Source: Bradyrhizobium diazoefficiens
GTDB lineage: Bacteria; Pseudomonadota; Alphaproteobacteria; Rhizobiales; Xanthobacteraceae
NCBI RefSeq assembly: GCF_018131185.1
Contig: NZ_JAFCJE010000009.1
Span: 62,001 to 126,000, forward strand
Length of the DNA: 64,000 nt
Reading direction: 5' to 3'
Position numbers and translations under genes: made by a program. Positions 12,570 to 29,283 of this stretch are shown here, piece after piece; the stretch's first letter is position 1; each line of letters opens with the position of its first letter. A model generated the notes under the pieces. The model did no database searches, had not been told where the DNA came from, and saw only the letters and a program-made list of their open reading frames with translations.

Positions 12570-12590
12570 GCGGATCCTGTTCGGATCCGC
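12570..12590 (-). promoter_or_regulatory. Leader hairpin upstream of rpsL
   Basis: GCGGATCC (12570-12577) and GGATCCGC (12583-12590) form a perfect 8-bp stem with a 5-nt loop, ending 25 nt before the rpsL start codon on the minus-strand message. It is well placed to affect ribosome loading or mRNA stability. It does not resemble a terminator because no U-run follows. Its function is unknown. Confidence 0.4.
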
Positions 12591-12910
12591 TGTCTTGCCG
12601 CAGCCCGTTGCCGGGACTGCAAATTCTTTCGAGCTACCCGCCCGACGAGGTCGCCTTTAGCGGAACAATCCGCACAAAGCGAAATTGCGCCAACCGCTCC
12701 ATCAACGAGCGGAAAGCGCTTCGACGCCACAGAGGACCGCAGTATTGAGGCCGGTCAGCGTAATGCCGCGGCCCGCGCACTGAGGTCATGCATCCGAATT
12801 CGATCTCAAGAGAACGTGCTCGAGAGAACTAAAGTCGCACTGGCATTGCCTAGCTATGATCGACAGCGTTTGAGCGGCATTCGTCGAGGTTGGTGCCCGC
12901 CTTGAGCGAC

Positions 12911-12955
12911 CCTTGTGGATCTAGTCCTTGTGGATCTAGTTCTTGGGGATCTAAC
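12911..12955. repeat. 15-bp tandem repeat, three copies
   Basis: CCTTGTGGATCTAGT occurs at 12911-12925 and again, identical, at 12926-12940. A third copy at 12941-12955 (TCTTGGGGATCTAAC) differs at four positions. The array lies downstream of the proposed str promoter, so it would be transcribed in the leader. It may be a slippage product or a protein/RNA binding array. Confidence 0.7.
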
Positions 12956-13011
12956 GGGTGGCCCGTTCCGACGCTGGCGATGCTCACCGCCTGTCGTTAA
13001 GTGAGGCGCTT

Positions 13012-13039
13012 TCTATAAGTGAGAATCGATCAAGTCAAG
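13012..13039 (-). promoter_or_regulatory. Candidate sigma-70-type promoter of the str operon
   Basis: On the minus strand CTTGAC (13039-13034) is followed after 16 nt by TATAGA (13017-13012). CTTGAC plus a TATA-type -10 is the housekeeping promoter form seen in rhizobia. It is the best match in the region upstream of rpsL. The implied leader is about 460 nt long, which is long but compatible with the hairpin and repeats found downstream. Confidence 0.45.
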
Positions 13040-13440
13040 GCGAAACGACAGTCACAAAGCGCTCAGGAGCCTGTCAAAATCGCTGTTTGCCGCCCTTGCC
13101 GCGCCAGCTTCATATGGGGCGGCGCCCTTCATGTCGCTAGCCTGCGAGGCTATTTATATCCGGGTTAAAAGTACTTTTCTTTCACCCGGAAAGGCTTTTA
13201 TTGCTTTTGAGGCGTTAATCTACTCGCTTCGGCAGCAATCGGCGCCCCGGGACACCGTGATAATCGCCGGAGGATTGTGCGGTTCAACCGACAGTCCCGA
13301 CGCTGGCCGCGGGCTTTTTCTACGCCCCTGCCGATCCGCATGCGGGTTAATCCGACCCGGTTTTCGAATCGAAGAACTCACCGTCACATGCGGAGCGAGT
13401 GGGCATCGATGACGGGATCACAGAATCAGTGCCGCCCCGG

Positions 13441-15453
13441 TCACTCCTCCCGGTCGTCGTCGTCCTCGTCATCCTCTTCGTCATCATCGTCTCTGCCGTC
13501 GTCGGCGTGAGCCGCCGCGCCATGCGGCTGGTGGATCTGGTCGTTCCACAGCTTGCGATAGATGCCGTTCTTGGCGAGCAACTGGGCATGCGAGCCGCGT
13601 TCGATCGCCCTGCCCGCGGAAATCACGATGATCTCGTCCATCTCGACCACCGAGGTCAGGCGGTGGGTCGACCAGATCATGGTGCGCCCCTTGGCCACCT
13701 TGAGCAGCGTCCGGTTGATCGCAGCTTCCGTGGTCTGGTCCAGAGCGGAGGTCGCTTCGTCCAGCAGCAGCACCGAGGGGTTGCGGATGATCGCGCGCGC
13801 GATCGCGATGCGCTGGCGCTGGCCGCCCGACAGGGTGTCGCCGCGCTCGCCGACCGGCGTGTCGTATCGTTGCGGCAGGCTCATGATGTAGCGGTGGATC
13901 TCGGCCTTCCGGGCCGCCTCCTCCACCTCCGCGTCGCTCGCGCCCTCCTTACCGAGCCGGATGTTCTCGCGGATCGACATGTTGAACAACATGTTCTCCT
14001 GGAACACCACCGCCATGCTCCGGCGCAGTGAATCCAGCGTGACCTTGCGGACGTCGACGCCGTCGATGGTGACGCGCCCCTCGTTGGGCACGTACAGCCG
14101 CAGGATCAGGTTGAGCAGCGTGCTCTTGCCGGATCCGCTCGGGCCGACGATCGCGATGCGCTTGCCCGCATTGAGCTTGAGACTGAGATTATCCAGCACC
14201 GGCGTCTGACTGCCCTCGTACTGGAAGGTGACGTGATCGAAGGTGATGTCGTTGGTGATGCGCGGCAGGTCGGGCGCGCCAGGACGATCGGCGCCGCGGG
14301 TGGGCTCGTCGAGCAGCTCCTGGATGTGGCGGATCGCGGCGGCCGAGGAGATCGACACCGGAATGAAATGCATCACGTGGGCGATGTTGTAGGAGACCTC
14401 CCAGAACGCGCTTTCGAAGGTGACGAAGGTGCCGATGGTGATCTGGCCCGTTGTTGCCAGATAGGCGCCGATCGCGAGCACCACGAGGTGCAGGAGCAGA
14501 ACCGAAATGGTGACCGTGCGCTCCACCATGGTCGAGAGGAAGGTCGCTGAAGCGATCCTGTCGCGGGTCTCGTCGTTGCGGAACCGGAAGAAGCCGAACA
14601 TCTTGCGCTGCAGGCTGAAGGCCTTGATCACGGCCTGCGCCGCCACGTTCTCCTGGACCATGCCGAGCAGCGCACTCTCGTTCTGCTTCTGCTCGTAATT
14701 GGCCTGCACGGCCTTTGGCGTGAGGATGCGCGGCCCGATCAGGGTGATCGGGAACACCAGCAGCGCAACGACGGCGAGCTGCCAGTTCAGAAACAGCATC
14801 AGGATGATGCCGGCGATCAGCTCCAGGAACGGCAGCGCCGCGCTGTTGGCAAAGGTCTTGATCGAGCCTTCGACGGCCGAGAGGTCGACCGAGAAGCGGG
14901 ACAGGATCTCACCGCGCTTGGTGCGGCCGAAATAGGCCGCCGGCAGGTCCTGGACATGCTCGAACAGGCGCGAGCGAATGTCGGAGATGACGCAAGCGGC
15001 CAGCCGCGCATCCCAGCGCTCGTACCAGACCGCGACGATCGAGGTGAAGATGCCCGTTACCGCGAGCACGCCGAGGATCTTGTAAAGTGCCTGAAAATCC
15101 TCCTCACCGAGCGCGTCGTCGATCAGGAACTTCAGGCTGAGCGGCATGATGACGTTGAAGAGCGTCTCGACGAAGACGCCGAACGCAACGTAGGACAGCA
15201 TCCGCTTGTAGTTGGTCAGATAGGGCTTGACGAAGCCGACGATGGTGGCGAGCGCGCCGGCGGCCTCGCGCGCCGTAAAGACGACGAGGTCCTCATCCTC
15301 ATCGTCATCATCGAGCCCCAGCTCGTCCTCGCTCTCGTCTTCCTCATCATTCTCGAGGTCCGGCCTGGCGGCGGCGGCGAGCTTGTCGTCGAGCTCGGCC
15401 GCCTCTTCGGCGGCGAGCTTCTGTTTGTCGGGCGGGAGGGGCTTGGACGCCAT
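13441..15453 (-). CDS. ABC transporter, fused permease and ATPase (MsbA/exporter type)
   Basis: A 670-residue half-transporter that should act as a homodimer in the inner membrane. After an unusually acidic N-terminal extension (about residues 32-56, mostly Asp/Glu) come about six membrane helices (roughly 75-370). A complete nucleotide-binding domain follows: Walker A GPSGSGKST, signature LSGGQRQR, Walker B VLLLDEATSALD and the switch histidine in STHRLT. The C-terminus is another run of Asp/Glu with two histidines before it. The layout fits lipid, polysaccharide or peptide export, but the substrate cannot be read from the sequence. The start is at 15453 (MASKPLPPDKQK). The next gene in this direction starts after the str leader, so it is probably its own unit. 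Confidence 0.9.
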   Translation of the reverse strand: MASKPLPPDKQKLAAEEAAELDDKLAAAARPDLENDEEDESEDELGLDDDDEDEDLVVFTAREAAGALATIVGFVKPYLTNYKRMLSYVAFGVFVETLFNVIMPLSLKFLIDDALGEEDFQALYKILGVLAVTGIFTSIVAVWYERWDARLAACVISDIRSRLFEHVQDLPAAYFGRTKRGEILSRFSVDLSAVEGSIKTFANSAALPFLELIAGIILMLFLNWQLAVVALLVFPITLIGPRILTPKAVQANYEQKQNESALLGMVQENVAAQAVIKAFSLQRKMFGFFRFRNDETRDRIASATFLSTMVERTVTISVLLLHLVVLAIGAYLATTGQITIGTFVTFESAFWEVSYNIAHVMHFIPVSISSAAAIRHIQELLDEPTRGADRPGAPDLPRITNDITFDHVTFQYEGSQTPVLDNLSLKLNAGKRIAIVGPSGSGKSTLLNLILRLYVPNEGRVTIDGVDVRKVTLDSLRRSMAVVFQENMLFNMSIRENIRLGKEGASDAEVEEAARKAEIHRYIMSLPQRYDTPVGERGDTLSGGQRQRIAIARAIIRNPSVLLLDEATSALDQTTEAAINRTLLKVAKGRTMIWSTHRLTSVVEMDEIIVISAGRAIERGSHAQLLAKNGIYRKLWNDQIHQPHGAAAHADDGRDDDDEEDDEDDDDREE

Positions 15454-15586
15454 GAAACCAACCGATGCTGACGGCCGGCATGACCGCAGAGAAAGCAGGA
15501 GATAGCGGTAACCGCTATTGCACCGATTCTATGCGATCAAGATGAATTCGGCAAAAACAATTGGCGAACGCGCTCGCGCCAAGCGT

Positions 15587-17647
15587 TCAGTCCTCGTCCT
15601 CGTCCTCGACCTTGTCGAAGAAGGAATAGCGCAAGCTGTCGGCGTCGGCGTACCACTGCCCCGGCCCCTTGTTGGCGGCGAGCGTCGCCTCCCAGAGCGC
15701 ATCGGTGCAATCCTTGCGGTGCATCGCGAGGTCGAAGCCATTGCCGAAGAACAGCTCGGACCATTCCCACCAGGTGCCGAGCTTCTTGACCCCGCGCAGG
15801 AGATCGTAGCGATCAATCAAAGCCGGAGCCATGTCCGAGGTGATCGAGCCGAACACGAGGCCGGTCTTGACCACGCGATTCAGCTCCTTGATCGCGCGGA
15901 CCACCTGCTTCGGGGAAACGTGGCAAAGGCTGGTCTCGAACACGAAGTCGAACGCGCCGTCCTTGAACGGCATGTCGGTGATCGAGCCAAGCTTGTTATA
16001 CTTCTTCAGCGCCTTCGGCGTCCTTCCGTGGATGGCACGGTTGTTCTCGATGCCGAAGGCATCGATGCCGCGCTCGCGCAGCGCGCCGACCAGCTCGCCG
16101 CTGGCCGAGCCAGCGACGAGCAGCTTGGCGCCTTTGGTCCTGCCCCAGACGATGCCGAGCAGCTTGGTGAGATAATCGGGGTCGGTGAAGTGGCGCCATG
16201 CCTCGTGATAGGAACCAAGGCCCCGATAGTTCTCGAAATAATCGCGGTCGATCTTGTCGGAGACGGGCTTGCCATCCTGCGCGCCCTTGCGGCGCAGACG
16301 CATCATCTCGGTCAGGATGATGTCGGTCGCCGCGTCCGAGGAATCGAGCAGGCCGTTCAGCGTCGAGTCGAACAGATAGTCGCCGACCACCACGATGCCG
16401 GGATGCTCTTTCGGCTCCGGCCGGTGGTTGGTCATGACGTCGCGCACGGGCAGACCGCCCGGAATCGCGTTCACTGACGACAGCCAGCGATGGATCTTGC
16501 CTTCCATGAAATGCGAACGCGCATCGCCGAGCGAAGCCGGCAGCGACTTGAGCGCGGCGTCGATCAGCTCCTGATCCGACAGATTGGCAAAGGCCAGCGC
16601 GTCGGAGCCGGGAATGAGCCAGTTCAGCACGCCGTGCTTACCGACATCGTGGCGCGCGCCCTCATTGTAGACGCAGCAGCCGCCGAAGGCTTCCGACATG
16701 AACCAGGCGCCGGGAATCTTCTCGCCCCAGAACGGCGTCTCGAACAGGATCGAGACGCGCAGATAATGCGCGGGACGGTCGAAATAGGAGACGTGCTTGA
16801 CCATCGACCTGCGCAGTTGCTCGCCTTCCCACCCCATGGTGGCGAGCCAGGAATGCGGCAGGCAGACTAGCACGAGATCGAAGTCGCGGGTCTCGGGTCC
16901 CTTGCCGTTCATCATCTTGAGCTGATAGCGGCCGGACGGCGCCTTGCCCACGGTGAGCACGCGGTGATTGAGCTGGATGTCGGCGTTGACTTCCGACTGA
17001 AGGCATTCGATCAGCTGCTCGTTGCCGTTCTGGATGGAATACAGGCCAATGTAGCCGTCGACATCCATCAGATAGTTCTTGAGCGCGTTGAGGCCGTTGG
17101 TGTTGTGACTCTCGGTCGCGATGTCGGAGCGCGCCATCACCTTGAAGAAGCGCTTTGCGGTCTCGTCCTCGACCTCCTCGTCGAGCACCTGCTCGGCGGT
17201 CTTGTAGGCCCAGGGGTTGTCGTTGTCGTGCGCGCCGACGCCCTCGTAATATTCGATCGGCGACATCACCTCGGCACAACGTTTGCGGAACGCCTCGATT
17301 GCCGCCGCGGTCTTGGCGCCGTATTTGCGGCGCATGCCGGGCACGTCGCTCAGCAGTTCGCCGCCGAACTGCACCTGCTCGGCATCCATCGGAATGGTCT
17401 GCAGTCCGAAATGCTGAATCAGCTCGCGCAGCGGGTCGGGCCCGGTCATCGAGTAGTCGTAGATCTCGGCAACGCCGGCCTCGTACATCGCAGGCGCCGA
17501 ATCGAACTTGCGCGTGGCGATCTTGCCGCCGAGCCGGTCGGAGGCTTCGTAGATGGTGACACGGCAGAGATCGCCAAGCTTGCGCTTCAGATACCAGGCG
17601 CTCATCAGCCCACCGGGGCCGCCGCCTACGATTGCAAGATCGAGCAT
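15587..17647 (-). CDS. Fusion of FAD-dependent oxidoreductase and SAM methyltransferase-like domain
   Basis: 686 residues in one uninterrupted frame. The N-terminal part (about 1-470) is a flavin amine-oxidase-like or protoporphyrinogen-oxidase-like fold: dinucleotide motif GGGPGG at residues 8-13, then EASDRLGGKIATRKF. Near residues 430-450 lies GIVVVGDYLFDSTLNGLLDS, typical of the C-terminal FAD-contacting loop. The last ~190 residues look like a class I methyltransferase: KLLVAGSASGELVGALRERG as motif I, DAFGIENN as motif II, then DGAFDFVFETSLCHV. Neither substrate is known. An alternative is that the C-terminal domain only binds a ligand, since motif I (AGSASGE) departs from the usual GxGxG. 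The neighbouring ABC gene is 133 nt away on the same strand. Confidence 0.8.
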   Translation of the reverse strand: MLDLAIVGGGPGGLMSAWYLKRKLGDLCRVTIYEASDRLGGKIATRKFDSAPAMYEAGVAEIYDYSMTGPDPLRELIQHFGLQTIPMDAEQVQFGGELLSDVPGMRRKYGAKTAAAIEAFRKRCAEVMSPIEYYEGVGAHDNDNPWAYKTAEQVLDEEVEDETAKRFFKVMARSDIATESHNTNGLNALKNYLMDVDGYIGLYSIQNGNEQLIECLQSEVNADIQLNHRVLTVGKAPSGRYQLKMMNGKGPETRDFDLVLVCLPHSWLATMGWEGEQLRRSMVKHVSYFDRPAHYLRVSILFETPFWGEKIPGAWFMSEAFGGCCVYNEGARHDVGKHGVLNWLIPGSDALAFANLSDQELIDAALKSLPASLGDARSHFMEGKIHRWLSSVNAIPGGLPVRDVMTNHRPEPKEHPGIVVVGDYLFDSTLNGLLDSSDAATDIILTEMMRLRRKGAQDGKPVSDKIDRDYFENYRGLGSYHEAWRHFTDPDYLTKLLGIVWGRTKGAKLLVAGSASGELVGALRERGIDAFGIENNRAIHGRTPKALKKYNKLGSITDMPFKDGAFDFVFETSLCHVSPKQVVRAIKELNRVVKTGLVFGSITSDMAPALIDRYDLLRGVKKLGTWWEWSELFFGNGFDLAMHRKDCTDALWEATLAANKGPGQWYADADSLRYSFFDKVEDEDED

Positions 17648-17781
17648 GTGAGTTCCGTGGTCTCCGGCCCAGCCCCGTCGCGGGTTCCACCGGTCTAAAC
17701 TCTCCTAGCAGAAGCGCTTTTGCGCCTGAAGGAAAGATGAACAAAGGTTGATCCCGCATCGCAGCAGGCAATGAAAGCAGC

Positions 17782-17808
17782 AAAAAGGCCGGCTTGCGCC
17801 GGCCTTTT
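17782..17808 (-). terminator. Rho-independent terminator of the rpoBC transcript
   Basis: AAAAGGCCGGC (17783-17793) and GCCGGCCTTTT (17798-17808) form a perfect 11-bp stem with the tetraloop TTGC. Read on the minus strand it begins 30 nt after the rpoC stop and ends in five U residues. The symmetric A/T flanks mean it could also work in the other direction. Confidence 0.9.
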
Positions 17809-17838
17809 ATTGTCCTCGGTATTCCTACGGATGAACCA

Positions 17839-22035
<4,197 letters not shown>

Positions 22036-22128
22036 CGTCTTCTCCTCGCGTGCCGGTCGCCTCCGGCCGCAAATTCGAAAATCACTCGAGCAGGCGCCCT
22101 GCCCTCAAGGCCTCGGACGGGGCGCCGG

Positions 22129-22151
22129 TGCCCGGCCTGGAAGGCCGGGCA
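22129..22151. repeat. Palindromic repeat in the rpoB-rpoC spacer
   Basis: TGCCCGGCCT (22129-22138) and AGGCCGGGCA (22142-22151) form a 10-bp perfect stem with a 3-nt loop. The TGCCCGGCC...GGCCGGGCATGAC style occurs as scattered intergenic palindromes in Bradyrhizobium as far as I recall. Being within a co-transcribed spacer without a U-run, it may stabilise or process the message rather than stop it. Confidence 0.7.
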
Positions 22152-22163
22152 TGACAGGTCGAA

Positions 22164-26282
<4,119 letters not shown>

Positions 26283-26693
26283 CGTGGCCTCTCATTTTCG
26301 TCGCCCGCTCCGGGCGCGCCGTCCGGGACGCGGCTGCCACCGCTCCCCGGGTTGAATTTTTCGAACCCGTTTTGGGGACCGGAGACTCAGTTTCAGGCGA
26401 GAATGTCCTGAATCTGTTCTTCAGACCTTCAAAACGCAAAACGACGCGCGGGGCGCTGCTGCGCGCCCGCCCGTCACAACCATCGTCTTCACGGACTGCA
26501 AAAGCCCGAAATAGCTTGCTCTCCCAACGGCTTACAGGGAAATCCGGCATCCCTGCCCACCGCGCTTTCGTGCTGCCGACCCGATATGGGGCGACAATAA
26601 TGCAGATTCGAGGGTGAAACCCGCAAATCCCCACACTTTTTCGTGTTTGACCCGCGTCGGAACGTTCCGTCGCACGCCTTTTGCATCCGGCAC

Positions 26694-26708
26694 GCCCCTT
26701 TGAGGGGC
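26694..26708 (-). promoter_or_regulatory. Small hairpin after rplL
   Basis: GCCCCT (26694-26699) and AGGGGC (26703-26708) form a 6-bp stem with a TTG loop. It is the second hairpin met by polymerase after the rplL stop. It could be part of an attenuator together with the larger one at 26715-26749. Confidence 0.35.
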
Positions 26709-26714
26709 AAGCCA

Positions 26715-26749
26715 AGATCCCGGGCTTCGCTGACGCTCGCCCGGGATCT
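26715..26749 (-). repeat. CCCGGGATC hairpin after rplL, candidate attenuator and dispersed repeat
   Basis: AGATCCCGGGC (26715-26725) and GCCCGGGATCT (26739-26749) are perfect 11-bp complements around a 13-nt loop. It starts 16 nt after the rplL stop. No U-run follows, so termination would be partial at best. The same ATCCCGGG...CCCGGGAT core recurs at 58988-59019, which points to a repeat family reused here. Confidence 0.65.
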
Positions 26750-26764
26750 CGCGGCAAGTGCCGC

Positions 26765-27142
26765 TTACTTGAGCTCGACCTTCGCGCCAGCCTTCTCGAG
26801 CTGGACCTTGATCTTGTCGGCCTCTTCCTTGTTCACGCCTTCCTTGACAGGCTTCGGCGCGCCCTCGACGAGGTCCTTTGCTTCCTTCAGGCCCAGGCCG
26901 GTGATGGCGCGGACTTCCTTGATGACCTCGATCTTCTTGTCGCCGGCGCTGGCGAGAACGACCGTGAACTCGGTCTTCTCTTCCGCCGGAGCGGCGGCAG
27001 CGCCACCACCGGCCGGGCCGGCCACGGCGACAGCCGCGGCGGCCGAAACGCCCCACTTTTCTTCGAGGAGCTTCGCCAGTTCAGCAGCTTCGAGCACGGT
27101 GAGGCTCGAGAGGTCGTCAACGATCTTCTGCAAGTCAGCCAT
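26765..27142 (-). CDS. rplL: 50S ribosomal protein L7/L12
   Basis: 125 residues. The N-terminal dimerisation domain (MADLQKIVDDLSSLTVLEAA), the Ala/Gly-rich hinge (about residues 37-55) and the C-terminal factor-binding domain with GLGLKEAKDLVEGAPKPVKE are all present. Multiple L7/L12 copies form the stalk that recruits EF-G, EF-Tu and IF2. It lies 54 nt after rplJ. Confidence 0.98.
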   Translation of the reverse strand: MADLQKIVDDLSSLTVLEAAELAKLLEEKWGVSAAAAVAVAGPAGGGAAAAPAEEKTEFTVVLASAGDKKIEVIKEVRAITGLGLKEAKDLVEGAPKPVKEGVNKEEADKIKVQLEKAGAKVELK

Positions 27143-27196
27143 TGTTCAGTTTCCTTACGTGTAAGTCTGGTTCGGGTTTGAGTTTTGCGAAGGGCG

Positions 27197-27715
27197 TCAG
27201 GCCGCTTCGCCCTTTGAGGCATGAGCCTGGATGACGCGCGCGAGCTTGCCCGCGGGCGCATTGGCGAGCTGAGCGATCTTGGTCGCCGGGGCCACAAGCA
27301 GGCCGACGATCTTGGCGCGCAGTTCATCAAGCGACGGCAGCGAGGCAAGCGCCTTCACGCCGTCGACATTCAGGACGGTCTTCCCCATCGAGCCGCCGAC
27401 GATGACGAACTTTTCGTTCGTCTTGGCGAATTCGATGGCGACCTTTGGCGCCGCTACCGGATCGTTCGAAGTGGCGATCACGGTCGGTCCCTTCAGCATG
27501 GGGCCGATGGCAACGACGTCAGTGCCTTCAAGAGCAATTTTGGCGAGACGGTTCTTCGAGACCTTCACCGAGGCACCAGCCTGCTTCATCTGCATGCGCA
27601 GCTTCTGCATCTGGGCAACGGTCAGGCCGGAATATTGAGCAACGACCGCGACGCTCGTGGTCTTGAAGACCTCATTGAGCTGTTCGACCGCCTCTTTTTT
27701 TGCCGCTCGTTCCAC
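27197..27715 (-). CDS. rplJ: 50S ribosomal protein L10
   Basis: 172 residues with a GTG start at 27715 (VERAAKKEAVEQLNEVFKT). L10 is the scaffold of the stalk and binds 23S rRNA with L11 and several L7/L12 dimers. The GTG is chosen because GGAGAGAG lies about 10 nt upstream and the product then has the usual length. The open frame also runs to an ATG at 27742 and to 27829, but those extra residues (PRFRFGWDDGC...) are not L10-like. The motif ANPKAGK-like tail here is ANAPAGKLARVIQAHASK. Confidence 0.95.
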   Translation of the reverse strand: MERAAKKEAVEQLNEVFKTTSVAVVAQYSGLTVAQMQKLRMQMKQAGASVKVSKNRLAKIALEGTDVVAIGPMLKGPTVIATSNDPVAAPKVAIEFAKTNEKFVIVGGSMGKTVLNVDGVKALASLPSLDELRAKIVGLLVAPATKIAQLANAPAGKLARVIQAHASKGEAA

Positions 27716-28295
27716 AGCAAGCTCTCTCCGGTTGGCGGTCATCGCGGGAAGCGGGACCGCCGGGTTGCACCCATCGTCCCACCCAAACCTGAACCTCGGG
27801 GGCAAATCCCCCCAGGACACGCCGGGCAAAACGACGATTCAAAGCCTGCCCTCCGGGAGCCCTTGGGCCCACGGCGTGTCGAGGTCCGAACCAGACCCGT
27901 TTCGCGAACCAGCCCTAAAGCTGGATGCGAAGTGAAATCCGGTCTTCACCCGTCTATGCAGGCCATGCAATTAAGCCATTGAGAAATCGAAATTCCTCGC
28001 GGGCGCCTGCAGTCTTGGACAGGACAAGGTCAGCCGGCGAACCGTCCGACCTCTGCCCGCATTCCACCAACCGACGGGTTTTCCTTCCTTTTCGGGCAAA
28101 TCCTCGCGGACGTCCTGAAAAGGAATGATCTCCTGTCGTGTCGGGTTTTCTGAATGCGTGCACGAACACGCCAGCCGAGGCCGGCACGTCCGGAAGCGGC
28201 TCTTTAACCGCTCGGAGCCTGCTTGCCAAGAGCAAAATTCACACCAGTTCCAATCTGTTGCCGGCGGGGCTTGACCTGGGCCGATAAAGACCGAT
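27716..28295. other. rplJ leader and intergenic region
   Basis: 580 bases with no supported gene. It contains the rplJ leader with a long-range stem (27816-27880). The rest has several short G/C hairpins and A/T-richer stretches (27955-27995 and 28080-28130) where an rplJL promoter would be expected. I could not pick out a convincing -35/-10 pair. Confidence 0.55.
27816..27880 (-). promoter_or_regulatory. Long-range stem in rplJ leader, candidate L10 autoregulatory element
   Basis: GACACGCCGGGC (27816-27827) pairs with GCCC-A-CGGCGTGTC (27867-27880), twelve base pairs with one bulged base, closing a 39-nt internal region that has its own GGGCTCCCGGAGGGC-like stem. In bacteria L10-(L12)4 represses rplJL by binding a structured rplJ leader. 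Position and size fit, but the kink-turn or binding motif was not verified. Confidence 0.4.
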
Positions 28296-29249
28296 TCAGG
28301 CCGATTTGACCGCGTAGGGCAACGGCTTGCCCTCGAAGAACGCGGTCAGGTTCGCCAGCACGCAGGCTTGCATGGCAACGTGCGATTCGAGCGTGTGACC
28401 GCCGATATGCGGGGCGAACACCACGTTGGAGAGCGCGGTCAGCGCATCGGGCGCGTGCGGTTCCGTCTCGAAGACGTCGAGGCCGGCGCCTGCGATGGTC
28501 TTCTCGGTCAGGGCCGCCACAAGGGCATTCTCGTCGATCACGGAACCGCGGGAGATGTTGACGACGTAGCCGTCCGCCCCGAGCCGCTTCAGGATGTCGG
28601 CGTTGACGACATGCTGGGTCTCGGCCCCCGCCCGCACCGCGACCATCAGCACGCTGCACCAGTCAGCCAGCGCCTCCAGCGACGGGAAATATTGATAGGG
28701 CAGATCGTATTTGCTCCGGCTGAAATAGCCGACCTCGCTCTCGAAAGCGGCGCAGCGCGCCGCGATCTTGCGGCCGATCTCGCCCATCCCGTAGACGCCG
28801 ATGCGGCGGCCGGGCATCCCGGCCTGCGGGCGCATCATCGGAGATTGTTTCGAGGCGGCCCAGTCGCCACTGCGGACATACTGGTCTGCGACCAGGATCC
28901 GCCGCGTCGTCGCCAGCATCAGGGTCATCGCGATATCGGCGACCGAGGCCGCATTGGCGCCGGGGCTGTGGCCGACCGCGATGTTGCGGCTGGCTGCCGC
29001 CTTCAGATCGACACCGTCATAGCCCGTGCCGTAGCAGACGATGGCGCCGAGCTTTGGGAACAGATCCATCGCTTCCGCACCGAGCGGCGTGCCGCCCGCC
29101 GTCAACATCGCGCGGACGCCGCCGAGCTCGTCGGCCGAAAACACCTCCCTCGCGGGCTTGCCGCCGGTGTCGAGCAGATCGAACCGCTCGGCGAAGCGCG
29201 CCATCATCGACTTGGGAAAGCGCGAATAGATCAGGACCTTGTCAGCCAT
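28296..29249 (-). CDS. D-isomer-specific 2-hydroxyacid dehydrogenase
   Basis: 317 residues. NAD(P)-linked reduction of 2-oxoacids is the family reaction. The Rossmann motif is GVYGMGEIGRKIA. The catalytic triad can be placed as Arg in NISRGSVIDE, Glu in DVFETEPHAP and His in APHIGGHT. The length is close to the glyoxylate/hydroxypyruvate reductase group. It stands between rplA and rplJ, which are normally adjacent, and is separated from rplA by a strong hairpin (29284-29319). It may therefore have its own expression. Its substrate is unknown. Confidence 0.9.
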   Translation of the reverse strand: MADKVLIYSRFPKSMMARFAERFDLLDTGGKPAREVFSADELGGVRAMLTAGGTPLGAEAMDLFPKLGAIVCYGTGYDGVDLKAAASRNIAVGHSPGANAASVADIAMTLMLATTRRILVADQYVRSGDWAASKQSPMMRPQAGMPGRRIGVYGMGEIGRKIAARCAAFESEVGYFSRSKYDLPYQYFPSLEALADWCSVLMVAVRAGAETQHVVNADILKRLGADGYVVNISRGSVIDENALVAALTEKTIAGAGLDVFETEPHAPDALTALSNVVFAPHIGGHTLESHVAMQACVLANLTAFFEGKPLPYAVKSA

Positions 29250-29283
29250 TGTTCTTGTTTCCGGTGAAAGCCTTCACAAACGA

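Larger units (their letters stand above)
12546..13440. other. Long leader/intergenic region upstream of the str operon
   Basis: No convincing gene is seen in these 895 bases. Short open frames on both strands lack ribosome-binding sites and recognisable sequence. Contents: a short leader hairpin near rpsL (12570-12590), a 15-bp tandem triplication (12911-12955), a candidate str promoter (13012-13039), a nested palindrome (13160-13189), and a plus-strand G/C stem followed by a T-run near 13318. The part nearest the ABC transporter (13330-13440) looks empty. Confidence 0.6.
26283..26764. other. rplL-rpoB intergenic region
   Basis: 482 bases without a gene. Two hairpins stand directly downstream of rplL (26694-26708 and 26715-26749), and a weaker one occurs at 26348-26369 (CGGGTT/AACCCG). 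A partial terminator in this interval is known in enterobacteria, where it sets the lower rpoBC dose. No good sigma-70 promoter was found by eye. The open frames covering the region are arginine/serine-rich and lack start signals. Confidence 0.55.
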
